Shown here: in pieces, positions 1-7,799 of the stretch
Position numbering within the stretch: the stretch's first letter is position 1
Layout: every line of letters begins with the position of its first letter
Assembly (NCBI GenBank): GCA_910577085.1
Contig: CAJTLE010000090.1
Span: forward strand, 1-12,062
Length of the DNA: 12,062 bases
Direction of reading: 5' to 3'
From: an uncultured Allobaculum sp.
Lineage (GTDB): Bacteria > Bacillota_I > Bacilli_A > Erysipelotrichales > Erysipelotrichaceae
Notes under the pieces: generated by a model
What the model was told of the DNA's origin: nothing
What the model saw: only the letters and a program-made list of their open reading frames with translations
Databases searched by the model: none
Translations under genes and position numbers: made by a program

Positions 1-54
1 GTGCTCTTAATGGATTGGCTAAAAAACACGAGTAGAAGAATCTGGCCGAAGCGC

Positions 55-85
55 AAAAAAAGAGATGTCACTCAAGACATCTCTT
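55..85 (-). terminator. Rho-independent terminator-like hairpin facing left
   Basis: A perfect 10-bp inverted repeat, AAGAGATGTC (60-69) and GACATCTCTT (76-85), has a 6-nt loop. An A-run lies on its left (55-61) and there is no T-run on its right, so read on the minus strand it is a stem followed by a T-run. It would stop a leftward transcript, yet I see no minus-strand gene to its right before the rightward gene at 568. It could belong to a short leftward RNA or be left over from a rearrangement. Positions 1-54 to its left are too short to assign. Confidence 0.55.
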
Positions 86-465
86 AGGGTCTGAATTCAG
101 GGATCCAACAAAGTTTGCGTAAGAACCGGAAACAGTCGATTCACGGTCTTTTCTTTTGAAAAAGATGACTCCATGAAAAGCACAACTGATGAAAAGACAC
201 TGATGGTGCTTACTCCAGGGCAGAAAACCTGTCTTATCCGAATTGGAAGAGAAAAAAGTCTTGAAAAAACGAATCGGAAATCCGGTAAAAATTTGGGAAT
301 AATATATTTTTTAACGAGATGTTTTTTAAAACATCGGCCAAAAATGAACGTTCTTTTGAAGATGGAAAATCGGAATTTGTTTTTTCACTTTGGTAACTGC
401 GATAGATAAAGAAGGAAACGGATCGGATTTGTGTAAGAAATAAAATTCGTACGCAAGAAGGTGCG
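86..465. other. Non-coding stretch upstream of the CHAP gene
   Basis: No gene is convincing here. A reading frame is open from about 95 to 409 on the plus strand (ATG at 173), but it has no Shine-Dalgarno site and gives a basic, low-information peptide I do not recognise. A near-perfect palindrome, GATGTTTT then TT then AAAACATC, lies at 314-340. It could be a protein-binding site or a weak hairpin. A 27-bp stretch at 107-133 resembles 8005-8031 at the edge of the tnpB remnant (22 of 27 identical by eye). Confidence 0.5.
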
Positions 466-494
466 TTGCGACAAGGCGGCTTTCAAGGTATAAT
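466..494 (+). promoter_or_regulatory. Sigma-A-type promoter of the CHAP gene
   Basis: A -35 box TTGCGA (466-471), a 17-bp spacer and a perfect -10 box TATAAT (489-494) match the housekeeping consensus. Transcription would start near 501, leaving a leader of about 67 nt before the start codon at 568. I see no riboswitch-like fold in that leader. Confidence 0.7.
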
Positions 495-567
495 TCAAAC
501 GATGTTTCTTTGCCTGTTGAAAGTAATTCATTTCTAGCCAAAGAGTACATAAAGAAAGGAAGTTGCT

Positions 568-2961
568 TTGAAAAAATTCACAAAGAGCGCAGCGACTCTG
601 CTTGTGACTACTCTGGTGACTCAGAATCTTCAAGGACTGACAGTTCATGCCGCTGGATTTGACCAGCTGCCGGATACAGTCAACCTTCGAACTCTTGAAT
701 CTCTTGGAGTGAATGCCACACAGATCCGTACGATTAAACAGAACCTGCTCAATCAGCTGGAAGCCTATGCCGCAGCCAGTCAGGAAACCGACCTGCAGTC
801 TCTTCGTGAGCAGGCTTTGGCCGGTCTGAGCATTTTAAGCGAATCCGCCAGTGCGCTGTCCAGCCAGGAAGTCGCTTCAATTATTTCCTGGATTGCCCAG
901 ATCCGCATGATGGATCCAGAATTTCCGGTATTTTCGCCTGCAGACTTTCAGTCTGCCCCTCACAACTCCAATCCCGTAACCAAGATCGACTGGCCAGAAA
1001 TGATCAATCGAATTGGAAACCTCGTTGAATCGCAAGCAAAAGCTGACCAGGAAGAAACTCTTCGCACAGAAGAAGAGAAAAAAGCTGCGGAAGAAAAAGC
1101 CCGCCTTGAACAGGAACAGGCAGCAGCCCAGGCAGCCGCCGCTCAGGCAGCGGCTCGCACGGTCATCAGCGTTCCTGTTGCCCGCCAGGTCACTTATACA
1201 ACCTACGTACCAGCCCCTCAGCCCACTGCTCCTGTAGAAACTCCTGTTTCCAGCGGTGAATTTGAAGATAATTCCTTTGAACAGATGGATACAGCTCCAG
1301 CTGATGGGATTGATTCTGCCCCAGCTGTTCAAAGTCTTGAAACTCCAGTCGCTGATCCAGTCTCGCTGAATGTTGAACCAATAGCTGTTACTACAACGGA
1401 TGTCACTGTTGAGCCAGCCGTTGCCGCAGCCGGTTATGACTATACAGACATTCAGGCTGCTCCGGTTGCCTATACTGAGCCCGAACCTGTGGCTTACACA
1501 GATATCACACCTGAACCAACGGTCACGGCTGCACCAGAAGTCGAAGAGATGCCGCTGGCTTATGAAGAGATGGAAAATGAGCATCCTGAACAGACGACAA
1601 CCACCACAACGGTTGTTGAACAGGAAGTCATCCCTGCACCAGTCGAGCCACCAGCTCCCGTCGTGCCGGCCCCATCCACTCCTCAGACGGGTTCAGCTGA
1701 AAATTCATCCAGTAACACCTCAGCAATGGAATCAGACTCATCTGCATCTGATTCTTCTGCTTCCTCAAGCGCATCCAGTTCATCGAACACAAATACAAGT
1801 TCTTCGAGCTCAAATACAAGCTCTTCAGATCAGCCGACCGCCCAGCCGCCGGTTTCCATTCCGATCACGGGTGTAAAAGAACTGGAAGATCAGTTTGAAG
1901 AACTGCCAGATGTCAGCGGCGGTTCCGGATCCGATAAACCTGACCAGACGCAGCCAGATCACAAAGATGATCCAGTTGCAGATGAACCTACGATTGGCAA
2001 TTCGCCAGACGAATTCCCACAGCCGGGTGATGCCTTCACTCCAGTGGATACGCCTGTCACGGATGTCACTCTGCCAGGGCTGCCTTTTGAATCGGTCGAT
2101 GGCGAACTGGTTTACACCGGTCCAGCTTCCCCTTCGAAAAATGACTTTATCCAGGCGGATTTACCGATCTCGACTACTTATGTTACGTCTGTATCAAATA
2201 CCTCTTTGATCAGCGTGCGCAAGCTGTCCAAGAAGATCAACTACCGTCTGAAAGTTGAAAAGATGGGAACCATCAATCTGCTTCCAGATTTCAAGGACTC
2301 CCGAGCCTGGAAACTTTCCGGATCGCCTTACAATGTTCCATCCCTGTGGGGCCAGTGCACCTGGTTTGCCTGGGGTCGTTTCTATGAACTGTATGGCTTC
2401 TCGCCACGCTTCTATGGCAATGGTTATGAATGTGTAGACCAGCTGCTGTCCGTTCATGGTGATAAGTTCAAACGATCCAAAAAGCCAGCATCCGGTGCGG
2501 TATTCTCCTCTGACTATGCCCATAACCACGTTGGTATTGTTCTGGACTACGATGAAGAAAAAGACCTGGTAACGATTCAGGAAGCCAACCTGGATGGTGT
2601 TTCCAACCCAATCTGGGAAGATGCGATTGAAGACTATCGTACAATCCGTCTGACTTCCGCGCAGATGCGGGCTTTATATGGTGACGTTGTCTATGCCGTT
2701 CCTCGTTCGGATACGAAGTTTATCACGACTTCTTCTTCCAGCACGAAGAAAGAAGAGAAACAGGAATCCGGATCCATCAGTGAAAGCCTGAAGAGTCTGA
2801 AGGCTCTTGCCAAGGAAAAGGTCAAAGATAAAGTATTCGTTAACTTTGATCCAGTCACCCCATCAAAAGATGATTCTTCAAAAGCCAATTCTTCCGCCGA
2901 TTCGTCCAAAAACGACTCTGCCGCCGGAAATGAATTTGACACCTTTGAAGATTTCGATTAA
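568..2961 (+). CDS. Secreted CHAP-domain cell-wall hydrolase, low-complexity rich
   Basis: A secreted protein of 797 residues, probably a peptidoglycan amidase or endopeptidase. The start is TTG at 568, about 7 nt after AAAGGA (555-560); it gives a clear signal peptide with lysines at 2-3 and 6, a hydrophobic core and an Ala-rich cleavage site near 28. A helical N-terminal part follows, with a charged then Ala/Gln-rich segment (about 156-198) that should form a coiled coil. Next come a long Pro/Thr/Val/Glu-rich region (200-371), a Ser/Asn-rich region (375-421) and an acidic spacer. The CHAP domain spans about 585-713. Its Cys597 in GQCTWFAWG, His654 in HNHVGIV and Glu672/Asn674 in QEAN match the family's catalytic Cys-His-Glu/Asn set. 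The tail (714-797) is Lys/Ser/Asp-rich. There is no LPXTG or other anchor, so it may be released or bound by charge. The layout recalls PcsB-like division hydrolases (inference). It has its own promoter and terminator. Confidence 0.88.
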   Translation: MKKFTKSAATLLVTTLVTQNLQGLTVHAAGFDQLPDTVNLRTLESLGVNATQIRTIKQNLLNQLEAYAAASQETDLQSLREQALAGLSILSESASALSSQEVASIISWIAQIRMMDPEFPVFSPADFQSAPHNSNPVTKIDWPEMINRIGNLVESQAKADQEETLRTEEEKKAAEEKARLEQEQAAAQAAAAQAAARTVISVPVARQVTYTTYVPAPQPTAPVETPVSSGEFEDNSFEQMDTAPADGIDSAPAVQSLETPVADPVSLNVEPIAVTTTDVTVEPAVAAAGYDYTDIQAAPVAYTEPEPVAYTDITPEPTVTAAPEVEEMPLAYEEMENEHPEQTTTTTTVVEQEVIPAPVEPPAPVVPAPSTPQTGSAENSSSNTSAMESDSSASDSSASSSASSSSNTNTSSSSSNTSSSDQPTAQPPVSIPITGVKELEDQFEELPDVSGGSGSDKPDQTQPDHKDDPVADEPTIGNSPDEFPQPGDAFTPVDTPVTDVTLPGLPFESVDGELVYTGPASPSKNDFIQADLPISTTYVTSVSNTSLISVRKLSKKINYRLKVEKMGTINLLPDFKDSRAWKLSGSPYNVPSLWGQCTWFAWGRFYELYGFSPRFYGNGYECVDQLLSVHGDKFKRSKKPASGAVFSSDYAHNHVGIVLDYDEEKDLVTIQEANLDGVSNPIWEDAIEDYRTIRLTSAQMRALYGDVVYAVPRSDTKFITTSSSSTKKEEKQESGSISESLKSLKALAKEKVKDKVFVNFDPVTPSKDDSSKANSSADSSKNDSAAGNEFDTFEDFD

Positions 2962-3015
2962 TTTCATCGGATTTCATCTCGATGAAAGACCCGCTTCAAT
3001 TTTATGAACCCAATT

Positions 3016-3056
3016 AAAAATGCCAGATCCTGAATTACAGGATCTGGCATTTTTTT
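3016..3056. terminator. Bidirectional terminator between convergent genes
   Basis: A 17-bp perfect stem pairs 3016-3032 with 3038-3054 around a 5-nt loop (AATTA). It begins with an A-run and ends in seven T (3050-3056), so it works in both directions. It lies between the CHAP gene stop (2961) and the stop of the convergent membrane-protein gene (3074). Confidence 0.92.
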
Positions 3057-3073
3057 CGGTTGACCATTCACGA

Positions 3074-3997
3074 TCAAAGGGCCAGTTCAATCAGCTGGAC
3101 GACATAGCCGCAGATCAGAGAAGGGATCCACATCAAAAGCAGGACTTTCCATAACTGTTTACGGTCCGGATCATACTGGAATAAAGCAACCAGGCCAAGA
3201 CCGGCATTGGTCATCAGACCAGCAAGCAGAGAACCAAACGTTAAAGCCTGGCTTGCATATAACTGGCATAAAACAACCGTTGCGGCACAGTTTGGAATAA
3301 AGCCAAACAGGGAAGCAAACAAAGGCTGATACACTTCACTGGTTTGTAAGAAGGCCGCCAGGTTTTCTTCGCCAATCATACCGGTGATGATATTCATCAC
3401 AACCGAGAAACCAAAGATAAACAGATAAATCTTTCCGGTTCTTAAAAGAGCGGAGAGCCAGACCGGATACTGTGGATAGCAGCAGGAACACGAAGGCGCG
3501 TTCTGCATTTCCAGATTGTCTTCAATCTGTTCATCCTCCTGTTCTTCTTCATCCAGTTCATCTTCGTCTTCAAGTTCATTGAAGCTGATGATTTTCTGAT
3601 TCCGGACGATGAAATGGTCAATCAGCCAGCCAACCGTCGCGGCCAGAATGAATTTCAGCACCAGCAGCACACCTAGAGAAGGAATCAGCCGTGGTTCTGA
3701 AATCAGAATTGGAACGGCTTCATCACTGGTGGCCAGAAAAACCGCAATCATCGTGCCTAACGTGATATTGCGGCTGACATAAAGCATGGCAGCCAGAATT
3801 GAAAATCCGCACTGCGGAATCAGTCCTAAAGCTGCACCAAACAAAGGTCCATATTTCTGAAGGTTCCAGAAAAAGGAGTCGTTGTTATCTGTCTTGCGCT
3901 GTAAAGAATCCAGAAACAGATACACCACATACATGATGGGGAGCATCAGCCAGGTGTCTTTCAGCGCGTCAAGTAAACTATCAAATATCAATTCCAT
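3074..3997 (-). CDS. Putative heavy-metal exporter, ArsP_2/DUF2899 family
   Basis: A 307-residue polytopic membrane protein. It has two homologous halves of about four to five hydrophobic helices each. Each half carries the same motif, GLIPQC at 58-63 and GFIPNC at 232-237, and small polar motifs in matching later positions (TSDEAVP at 90-96, MTNAGLG at 262-268). Such paired motifs are typical of this family, described as putative 10TM metal exporters or putative manganese transporters; the substrate is not proven. Between the halves is a cytosolic-looking linker that is strongly acidic (about 141-162) and followed by a Cys cluster, Cys170, Cys172 and Cys173, which could bind metal. The start at 3997 has an AGGA only 3-4 nt upstream, a short spacing, but the following residues suit an N-terminal helix. 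It converges on the CHAP gene and diverges from the VTC gene. Confidence 0.75.
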   Translation of the reverse strand: MELIFDSLLDALKDTWLMLPIMYVVYLFLDSLQRKTDNNDSFFWNLQKYGPLFGAALGLIPQCGFSILAAMLYVSRNITLGTMIAVFLATSDEAVPILISEPRLIPSLGVLLVLKFILAATVGWLIDHFIVRNQKIISFNELEDEDELDEEEQEDEQIEDNLEMQNAPSCSCCYPQYPVWLSALLRTGKIYLFIFGFSVVMNIITGMIGEENLAAFLQTSEVYQPLFASLFGFIPNCAATVVLCQLYASQALTFGSLLAGLMTNAGLGLVALFQYDPDRKQLWKVLLLMWIPSLICGYVVQLIELAL

Positions 3998-4346
3998 AAT
4001 TCCTGTTATAACACGAATCTTTCATCTTTTTGATTTAAAGCTCACATACACCCGCATTCAGGGATTTTCTTCATTCCTATACTTTCGCTTCTTATCTATA
4101 TCTCTTTTGTTTTCCTGGCAAAACAGGCCAATCTCCCAATCCACCAATCACCAGATCAACGAAAAGACACCAAGTCTTAATTTTGCATGTTTTCTCTGCA
4201 TGAAGACTGTTAATAATCTGATTCAAATAAGAGAAACAAGCGGCAATACAAAGAGCAAAAATTTGAAATTTCGAGATGAGTTCAAATTCTGTGAAATATT
4301 GAATAACTTTAACATCCGTTTTAGGCTGGTCTTTTATTCTTCAGAC
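3998..4346. other. Divergent intergenic region, exporter and VTC gene
   Basis: This 349-bp region must hold the promoters of two divergent units, but I find no clear -35/-10 pair for either. Two inverted repeats are candidate operators or leader hairpins. One pairs AGTCTT (4173-4178) with AAGACT (4203-4208) and has nested TGCA arms. The other pairs ATTTGAA (4261-4267) with TTCAAAT (4281-4287) across 13 bp. The plus-strand frame of the VTC gene is open back to 3882, but that part overlaps the exporter gene and does not look like protein. Confidence 0.4.
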
Positions 4347-5162
4347 ATGGAAACATTTATAAGAAAAGAAATGAAATATATGATCACCGACCAGCAAAAG
4401 CAGCAATTGCTTGAATTGCTTCAGTCGGATATTGAACCAGACTTCTATTTTGACTGCACGATCTACTCGATCTATTTCGATACAGAACAACTTGATCTAT
4501 TACGCCATTGCGAAGGAAAACCAGGCCTGAAACAGAAAGTCCGCCTGCGCTCTTATAAACCCGCTTACGATGCGGCGACTCCCGTTTTTCTGGAGCTGAA
4601 AAAGAAAGCAGCCGGAACCAGTTTTAAGACGCGCCATGAATTCACCCTGCCAACCCTCAAAGAGTTTCTGAACTCAGGTCAGGCCGCCGATCAGGCAACC
4701 CGGGAATTGTCTTCCATGCTTAGCCGCTATGAACTGCATCCGCAGTTTGTTTTATGCGCCCACCGCAACTGTTATCAATGGAAAAGCAGGGAAGATCTTC
4801 GCATCACCATCGATGACAGACTGACGTATCGAAGCGAGAATCTTGGCCTGTATCCAGAGGATGAAGATGAATCCATTCTGGAAAAGGGGATGAATATTCT
4901 GGAAGTCAAATGTGCACAGAATGTCCCGCTCAAACTGGCAAGAGCCTTGAATACCCTGCAGATCAAACCGGCTTCCACTTCCAAAGCCTCACTGGCTTAT
5001 GCCCGACTCCTCGAGACAAAAAACCAGGACGCGAAAAAACAGATGGATTCAAACGCACAGCCAATCCACAGTTTGCCACTTGAACGGCCGGTTTTAAAAA
5101 GAGTCCATAAGCCAAGAGCAGTTCAGTCTGGATCCGCTGTTTCCGGCGCTTTGTCTGCGTAA
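4347..5162 (+). CDS. VTC-domain polyphosphate polymerase-like protein
   Basis: A 271-residue soluble protein with a VTC domain, the catalytic fold of yeast Vtc4 in the CYTH/triphosphate-tunnel superfamily. In that family the enzyme makes polyphosphate from nucleoside triphosphate and metal; the activity here is inferred. The tunnel motifs run in order: Glu8 and Lys10 in KEMKYMI, YSIYFDT at 40-46, the basic strand KVRLRSY (64-70), ELKKK (83-87), the Arg-containing helix near 138-148, TIDDRLTYR (154-162) and LEVK (185-188). The C-terminal tail after about 225 is Lys/Gln-rich and looks disordered. The start at ATG 4347 is chosen because family similarity begins at residues 4-8; no good Shine-Dalgarno precedes it, and ATG 4371 is the next option. 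It pairs with the DUF4956 gene downstream, a common combination. Confidence 0.82.
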   Translation: METFIRKEMKYMITDQQKQQLLELLQSDIEPDFYFDCTIYSIYFDTEQLDLLRHCEGKPGLKQKVRLRSYKPAYDAATPVFLELKKKAAGTSFKTRHEFTLPTLKEFLNSGQAADQATRELSSMLSRYELHPQFVLCAHRNCYQWKSREDLRITIDDRLTYRSENLGLYPEDEDESILEKGMNILEVKCAQNVPLKLARALNTLQIKPASTSKASLAYARLLETKNQDAKKQMDSNAQPIHSLPLERPVLKRVHKPRAVQSGSAVSGALSA

Positions 5163-5187
5163 GACCTGGTCAATATGATCATGCTTA

Positions 5188-5228
5188 TTCAGGCGTACAA
5201 GCCTGAAGCCATCCCTGACATACAGGGA
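5188..5228 (+). promoter_or_regulatory. Two tandem hairpins between VTC and DUF4956 genes
   Basis: TTCAGGC (5188-5194) pairs with GCCTGAA (5201-5207) over a 6-nt loop, and TCCCTG (5212-5217) pairs with CAGGGA (5223-5228) over a 5-nt loop. Neither is followed by a T-run, so they are not classic terminators. They lie in a 165-nt gap inside a likely two-gene operon and may be RNA-processing or stability elements, or protein-binding sites. From 5229 to the AGG-type ribosome site just before 5328 I see nothing else. Confidence 0.5.
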
Positions 5229-5327
5229 ATCTAACCAAAAACGGGACGAATAAAATAAACCCCAACCAAACGAACTTGAATATACGTAACAATCCAAAAA
5301 ATAAAAAATATTAGAAAGGCAGGTTGT

Positions 5328-5966
5328 ATGACCGAATTATTAACAACAAATATTTATCTTCAGATCCTCATGGCCTTTGGATTTGGCCTGATCTGTTATG
5401 CGGTAAACGCATATTGCTTTAAACCCGGAAAGTCTTTACTGCTTTCTTCCATACTTCTTCCACCTGTAGTCTGCGTGGCTTTAATGGCTGTCAATGGTTC
5501 CATCGGGGCATCGATTGCGGTGCTTGGTGTCTTTGGCCTGGTGCGCTTTCGTTCGCTGCCAGGAACTGGCCAGGATCTGATCTGCGTTTTGTACGCGATG
5601 GTGATGGGCTTATTGGCAGCTGGCGGTGTTGCACTGTCGATTATTGTGAGCGCCTGTCTTTTAAGTGCCATTGTCGTCGGCAGTGCTTTATGGCTTAATC
5701 ATCGCCCGGAAGAGATGGAAATCCATATCGTCGTTCCGGAAGATGATCCAGCCGAAAACGAATACATGCAGATTCTTCGCACCTTCGGCAAACAGGTTCG
5801 TATGGAGCGGATCAAAACCGCGGGAATGGGAACACTCTATGAGCTGACCTATCGCTTTGTATTAAAACCAAAAGCCAGCCGGACGCAGCTTCTTGGTGAA
5901 GTTCGCAGCCGCAATGGCAATCTTGCGGTAACCTTATTCGAAAAAGCTGGTCTGGAATCGTTCTAG
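5328..5966 (+). CDS. DUF4956 membrane protein, VTC partner
   Basis: A 212-residue membrane protein. The N-terminal two thirds hold about four to five hydrophobic helices (roughly 9-28, 36-56, 58-72, 84-102 and 103-123). The loop VRFRSLPGTGQDL (72-84) is rich in conserved polar and basic residues and is the family signature. A soluble domain of about 85 residues follows (127-212) and has alternating strands. DUF4956 genes are often next to VTC-domain genes in bacteria, so this protein may form a membrane partner or channel for the polymer or its substrate; its biochemical role is unknown. The start at 5328 follows an A/G-rich ribosome site (AAAGGCAGG). It is the last gene of the pair, and its stop lies inside the terminator stem. 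Confidence 0.8.
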   Translation: MTELLTTNIYLQILMAFGFGLICYAVNAYCFKPGKSLLLSSILLPPVVCVALMAVNGSIGASIAVLGVFGLVRFRSLPGTGQDLICVLYAMVMGLLAAGGVALSIIVSACLLSAIVVGSALWLNHRPEEMEIHIVVPEDDPAENEYMQILRTFGKQVRMERIKTAGMGTLYELTYRFVLKPKASRTQLLGEVRSRNGNLAVTLFEKAGLESF

Positions 5967-5978
5967 ACCGGCTTTTTT
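5941..5978 (+). terminator. Terminator overlapping the DUF4956 stop
   Basis: AAAAAGCTGGTCT (5941-5953) pairs with AGACCGGCTTTTT (5965-5977), with one G-T wobble and an 11-nt loop, and the right arm ends in six T (5973-5978). The stop codon (5964-5966) sits at the loop/stem boundary, so the coding sequence also encodes its terminator. Confidence 0.88.
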
Positions 5979-6411
5979 GCGTGTCCTGGAAGTCTGGCAG
6001 CAGTCTTCTCAATGCGTTTAATACTTTTAAAGCTTTCAATGGATTTTCAAGTATTTGCTTAAAAAGACAGATCGCCAAGAGCGGGCATTGAAAAGCACTG
6101 CCTATTTTCCCGGCAAAAATGAAAGAGACTGAAGCTGATCGCGGGAATTTACAGAAAGTCTCGCATTTATTGCATAAGTGAATAGATTCAAAACAGGGGA
6201 CCATAAACCGACTGGATAAAGATATAGTACAGATAGAAACAACATTGAAAGCTCTGAGACTGACTGATCACCAGATTCCATAGATACCATAGATACCGTC
6301 AGGAAGAGTTGTTTTCTTCTTATGAGCTATAAGGATCAGATTGAAATATCATCAAAAACCATCGCGAAGGTTATCAGACAAACAATGAGAAAGGGAGCAG
6401 GGAAAGACAAT
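5979..6411 (+). other. Leader region of the cysteine desulfidase gene
   Basis: I see no gene in this stretch. Two perfect tandem copies of the 9-mer CCATAGATA lie at 6278-6286 and 6287-6295 and could be a repeated operator. A TATAGT box at 6223-6228 lacks a good -35. The desulfidase frame is open back to ATG 6322, but that ATG has its nearest purine-rich site about 16 nt away. The 30 residues it would add are not expected for the family. Confidence 0.4.
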
Positions 6412-7713
6412 ATGAAAAGCAAAAGCGTTCTTTATCAGGCCTATGCCCAGATTTTAAAAGAAGAACTCATTCCAGCCATGGGATGCACCGAACCGATTGC
6501 CATTGCCTATGCGGCCGCAAAGGCCAGAGATGTTCTTGGGGAGATGCCAGATCAGGTTAAAATTGGCGTAAGCAATAACATCATTAAAAATGTAAAAAGC
6601 GTAATCGTTCCCAATACGGGCGGCATGAAGGGAATTGAATCCGCAGCGGCTGCCGGAATTGTCGCCGGCAAGGCTGACAAAGCCCTCGAAGTGATCTGTG
6701 AAGTCACCGACAGGCAGAAAGAGCAGATGCATGAATTTCTCGGTACAGTTCCTGTTCACATTGAAGCCATTGACAATGGATTCATTTTCGATCTTCTGAT
6801 TGCTTTATACAGTGGTCCAGAATGCGCCATCGTTCGGATTGTCAATTACCATACCAACATCGTCTATATCCAGAAAAACGATGAGATCCTGCTGGATACG
6901 GTCATCCAGCAAAACAATTCCTGTGCCAATGAAAATCCAGCCGAGAGCGGTCTGACAGACAAAAGCCTGCTGACGATCGAAGAAATCTACGATTTTGCCA
7001 ATACCTGTGATCTGGTAGATGTTCGAGATGTGATCGAAAGACAGATTGAATACAACACAAACATTTCGGATGAAGGCCTGCGCCATGCATATGGGGCCAA
7101 TATTGGGTCAACCATGCTGAAATTTTATGGAGACAACGTACGAAACCGGGCCATTGCCAGAGCGGCCGCCGGTTCGGATGCACGTATGAGTGGGTGCGAA
7201 CTTCCGGTTGTGATCAACTCCGGCTCTGGAAACCAGGGGATTACAGTTTCGGTCCCTGTTATCGAATATGCCAGATCGATGAATGTCAGTGAGGAACGAC
7301 TGTACCGGGCTCTGGCTCTTTCGAACCTGATTGCGATTCATGAAAAAGCCGGTATTGGTCGCCTTTCTGCGTATTGTGGAGCGGTCAGTGCCGGATGTGC
7401 AGCGGGATGCGGAATCGCCTATTTATCTGGAGGGGATTGTAAAGCCATCGAACATACCCTGGTCAACGCGTTGGCGATTGTTTCCGGGATTATCTGTGAT
7501 GGGGCCAAACCAAGCTGTGCGGCTAAAATTGCTTCCAGTGTAGAAGCCGGAATTCTTGGCTATCACATGTATCTGAATGGTCAGGAGTTTAAGGGCGGCG
7601 ATGGCATCGTCACCAAGGGCGTAGAAAATACGATCCGGAATATCGGCAGACTCGGTCGTGATGGAATGAGGGAAACCGATAAAGAAATCGTCAGCATCAT
7701 GATGAACCAGTAA
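6412..7713 (+). CDS. UPF0597/CyuA-type L-cysteine desulfidase
   Basis: A 433-residue cytosolic enzyme of the UPF0597 (YhaM/CyuA) family, close to the usual length of about 430. Characterised members are iron-sulfur L-cysteine desulfidases that turn cysteine into pyruvate, ammonia and sulfide; the fold is related to the L-serine dehydratase alpha chain. The sequence shows Cys25 in AMGCTEP and three further cysteines, Cys322 in AYCGAVSAG and Cys362 and Cys369 in CDGAKPSC. Their 40- and 7-residue spacings match, from memory, those of Cys282, Cys322 and Cys329 in the Methanocaldococcus jannaschii enzyme, the proposed cluster ligands. Gly-rich motifs (NTGGMKG, NSGSGNQG) are also kept. The start at 6412 is chosen over 6322 because AGGGA at 6399-6403 is 8 nt upstream and the N-terminus then fits the family. 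The gene is monocistronic with its own terminator. Some close relatives may act on serine. Confidence 0.85.
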   Translation: MKSKSVLYQAYAQILKEELIPAMGCTEPIAIAYAAAKARDVLGEMPDQVKIGVSNNIIKNVKSVIVPNTGGMKGIESAAAAGIVAGKADKALEVICEVTDRQKEQMHEFLGTVPVHIEAIDNGFIFDLLIALYSGPECAIVRIVNYHTNIVYIQKNDEILLDTVIQQNNSCANENPAESGLTDKSLLTIEEIYDFANTCDLVDVRDVIERQIEYNTNISDEGLRHAYGANIGSTMLKFYGDNVRNRAIARAAAGSDARMSGCELPVVINSGSGNQGITVSVPVIEYARSMNVSEERLYRALALSNLIAIHEKAGIGRLSAYCGAVSAGCAAGCGIAYLSGGDCKAIEHTLVNALAIVSGIICDGAKPSCAAKIASSVEAGILGYHMYLNGQEFKGGDGIVTKGVENTIRNIGRLGRDGMRETDKEIVSIMMNQ

Positions 7714-7715
7714 CA

Positions 7716-7752
7716 GATTCCTTTTGGTTTCAAAAGCAAAATGCAGAATATG
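7716..7752 (+). repeat. Direct repeat, left copy
   Basis: The first 23 bp (7716-7738) are identical to 8765-8787, and the following GCAGAATATG (7743-7752) also recurs at 8785-8794, so this copy differs from the right one by an extra 7 bp. The core CTTTTG-GTTT-CAAAAG is an inverted repeat that could form a hairpin or a dyad operator. It starts 3 bp after the desulfidase stop codon. Confidence 0.75.
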
Positions 7753-7760
7753 ACAGTAAA

Positions 7761-7799
7761 GGGGCTGCAGCGGATCATTCGATCCCTGCAGCCTCTTTT
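7761..7799 (+). terminator. Terminator of the cysteine desulfidase gene
   Basis: GGCTGCAG (7763-7770) pairs with CTGCAGCC (7786-7793), and inside it GGATC pairs with GATCC around an ATTC loop with one bulged base. A short T-rich run (TCTTTT, 7794-7799) follows. It lies 49 bp after the stop. Confidence 0.8.

Noticed and set aside
173..409. 78-codon plus-strand frame upstream of the CHAP gene
   Set aside because: No ribosome site, a basic low-information product, and nothing recognisable; the region reads as an intergenic leader.
501..567. Riboswitch in the CHAP gene leader
   Set aside because: The leader is short and shows no stable stem or known aptamer motif.
877..1584. 235-codon minus-strand frame within the CHAP gene
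   Set aside because: It is the complement of the low-complexity repeats of a well-supported gene and has a skewed Trp/Ser/Arg composition.
6322..6411. 30-residue N-terminal extension of the cysteine desulfidase
   Set aside because: The internal ATG at 6412 has the better ribosome site and gives the family's normal N-terminus with Cys25 in place.
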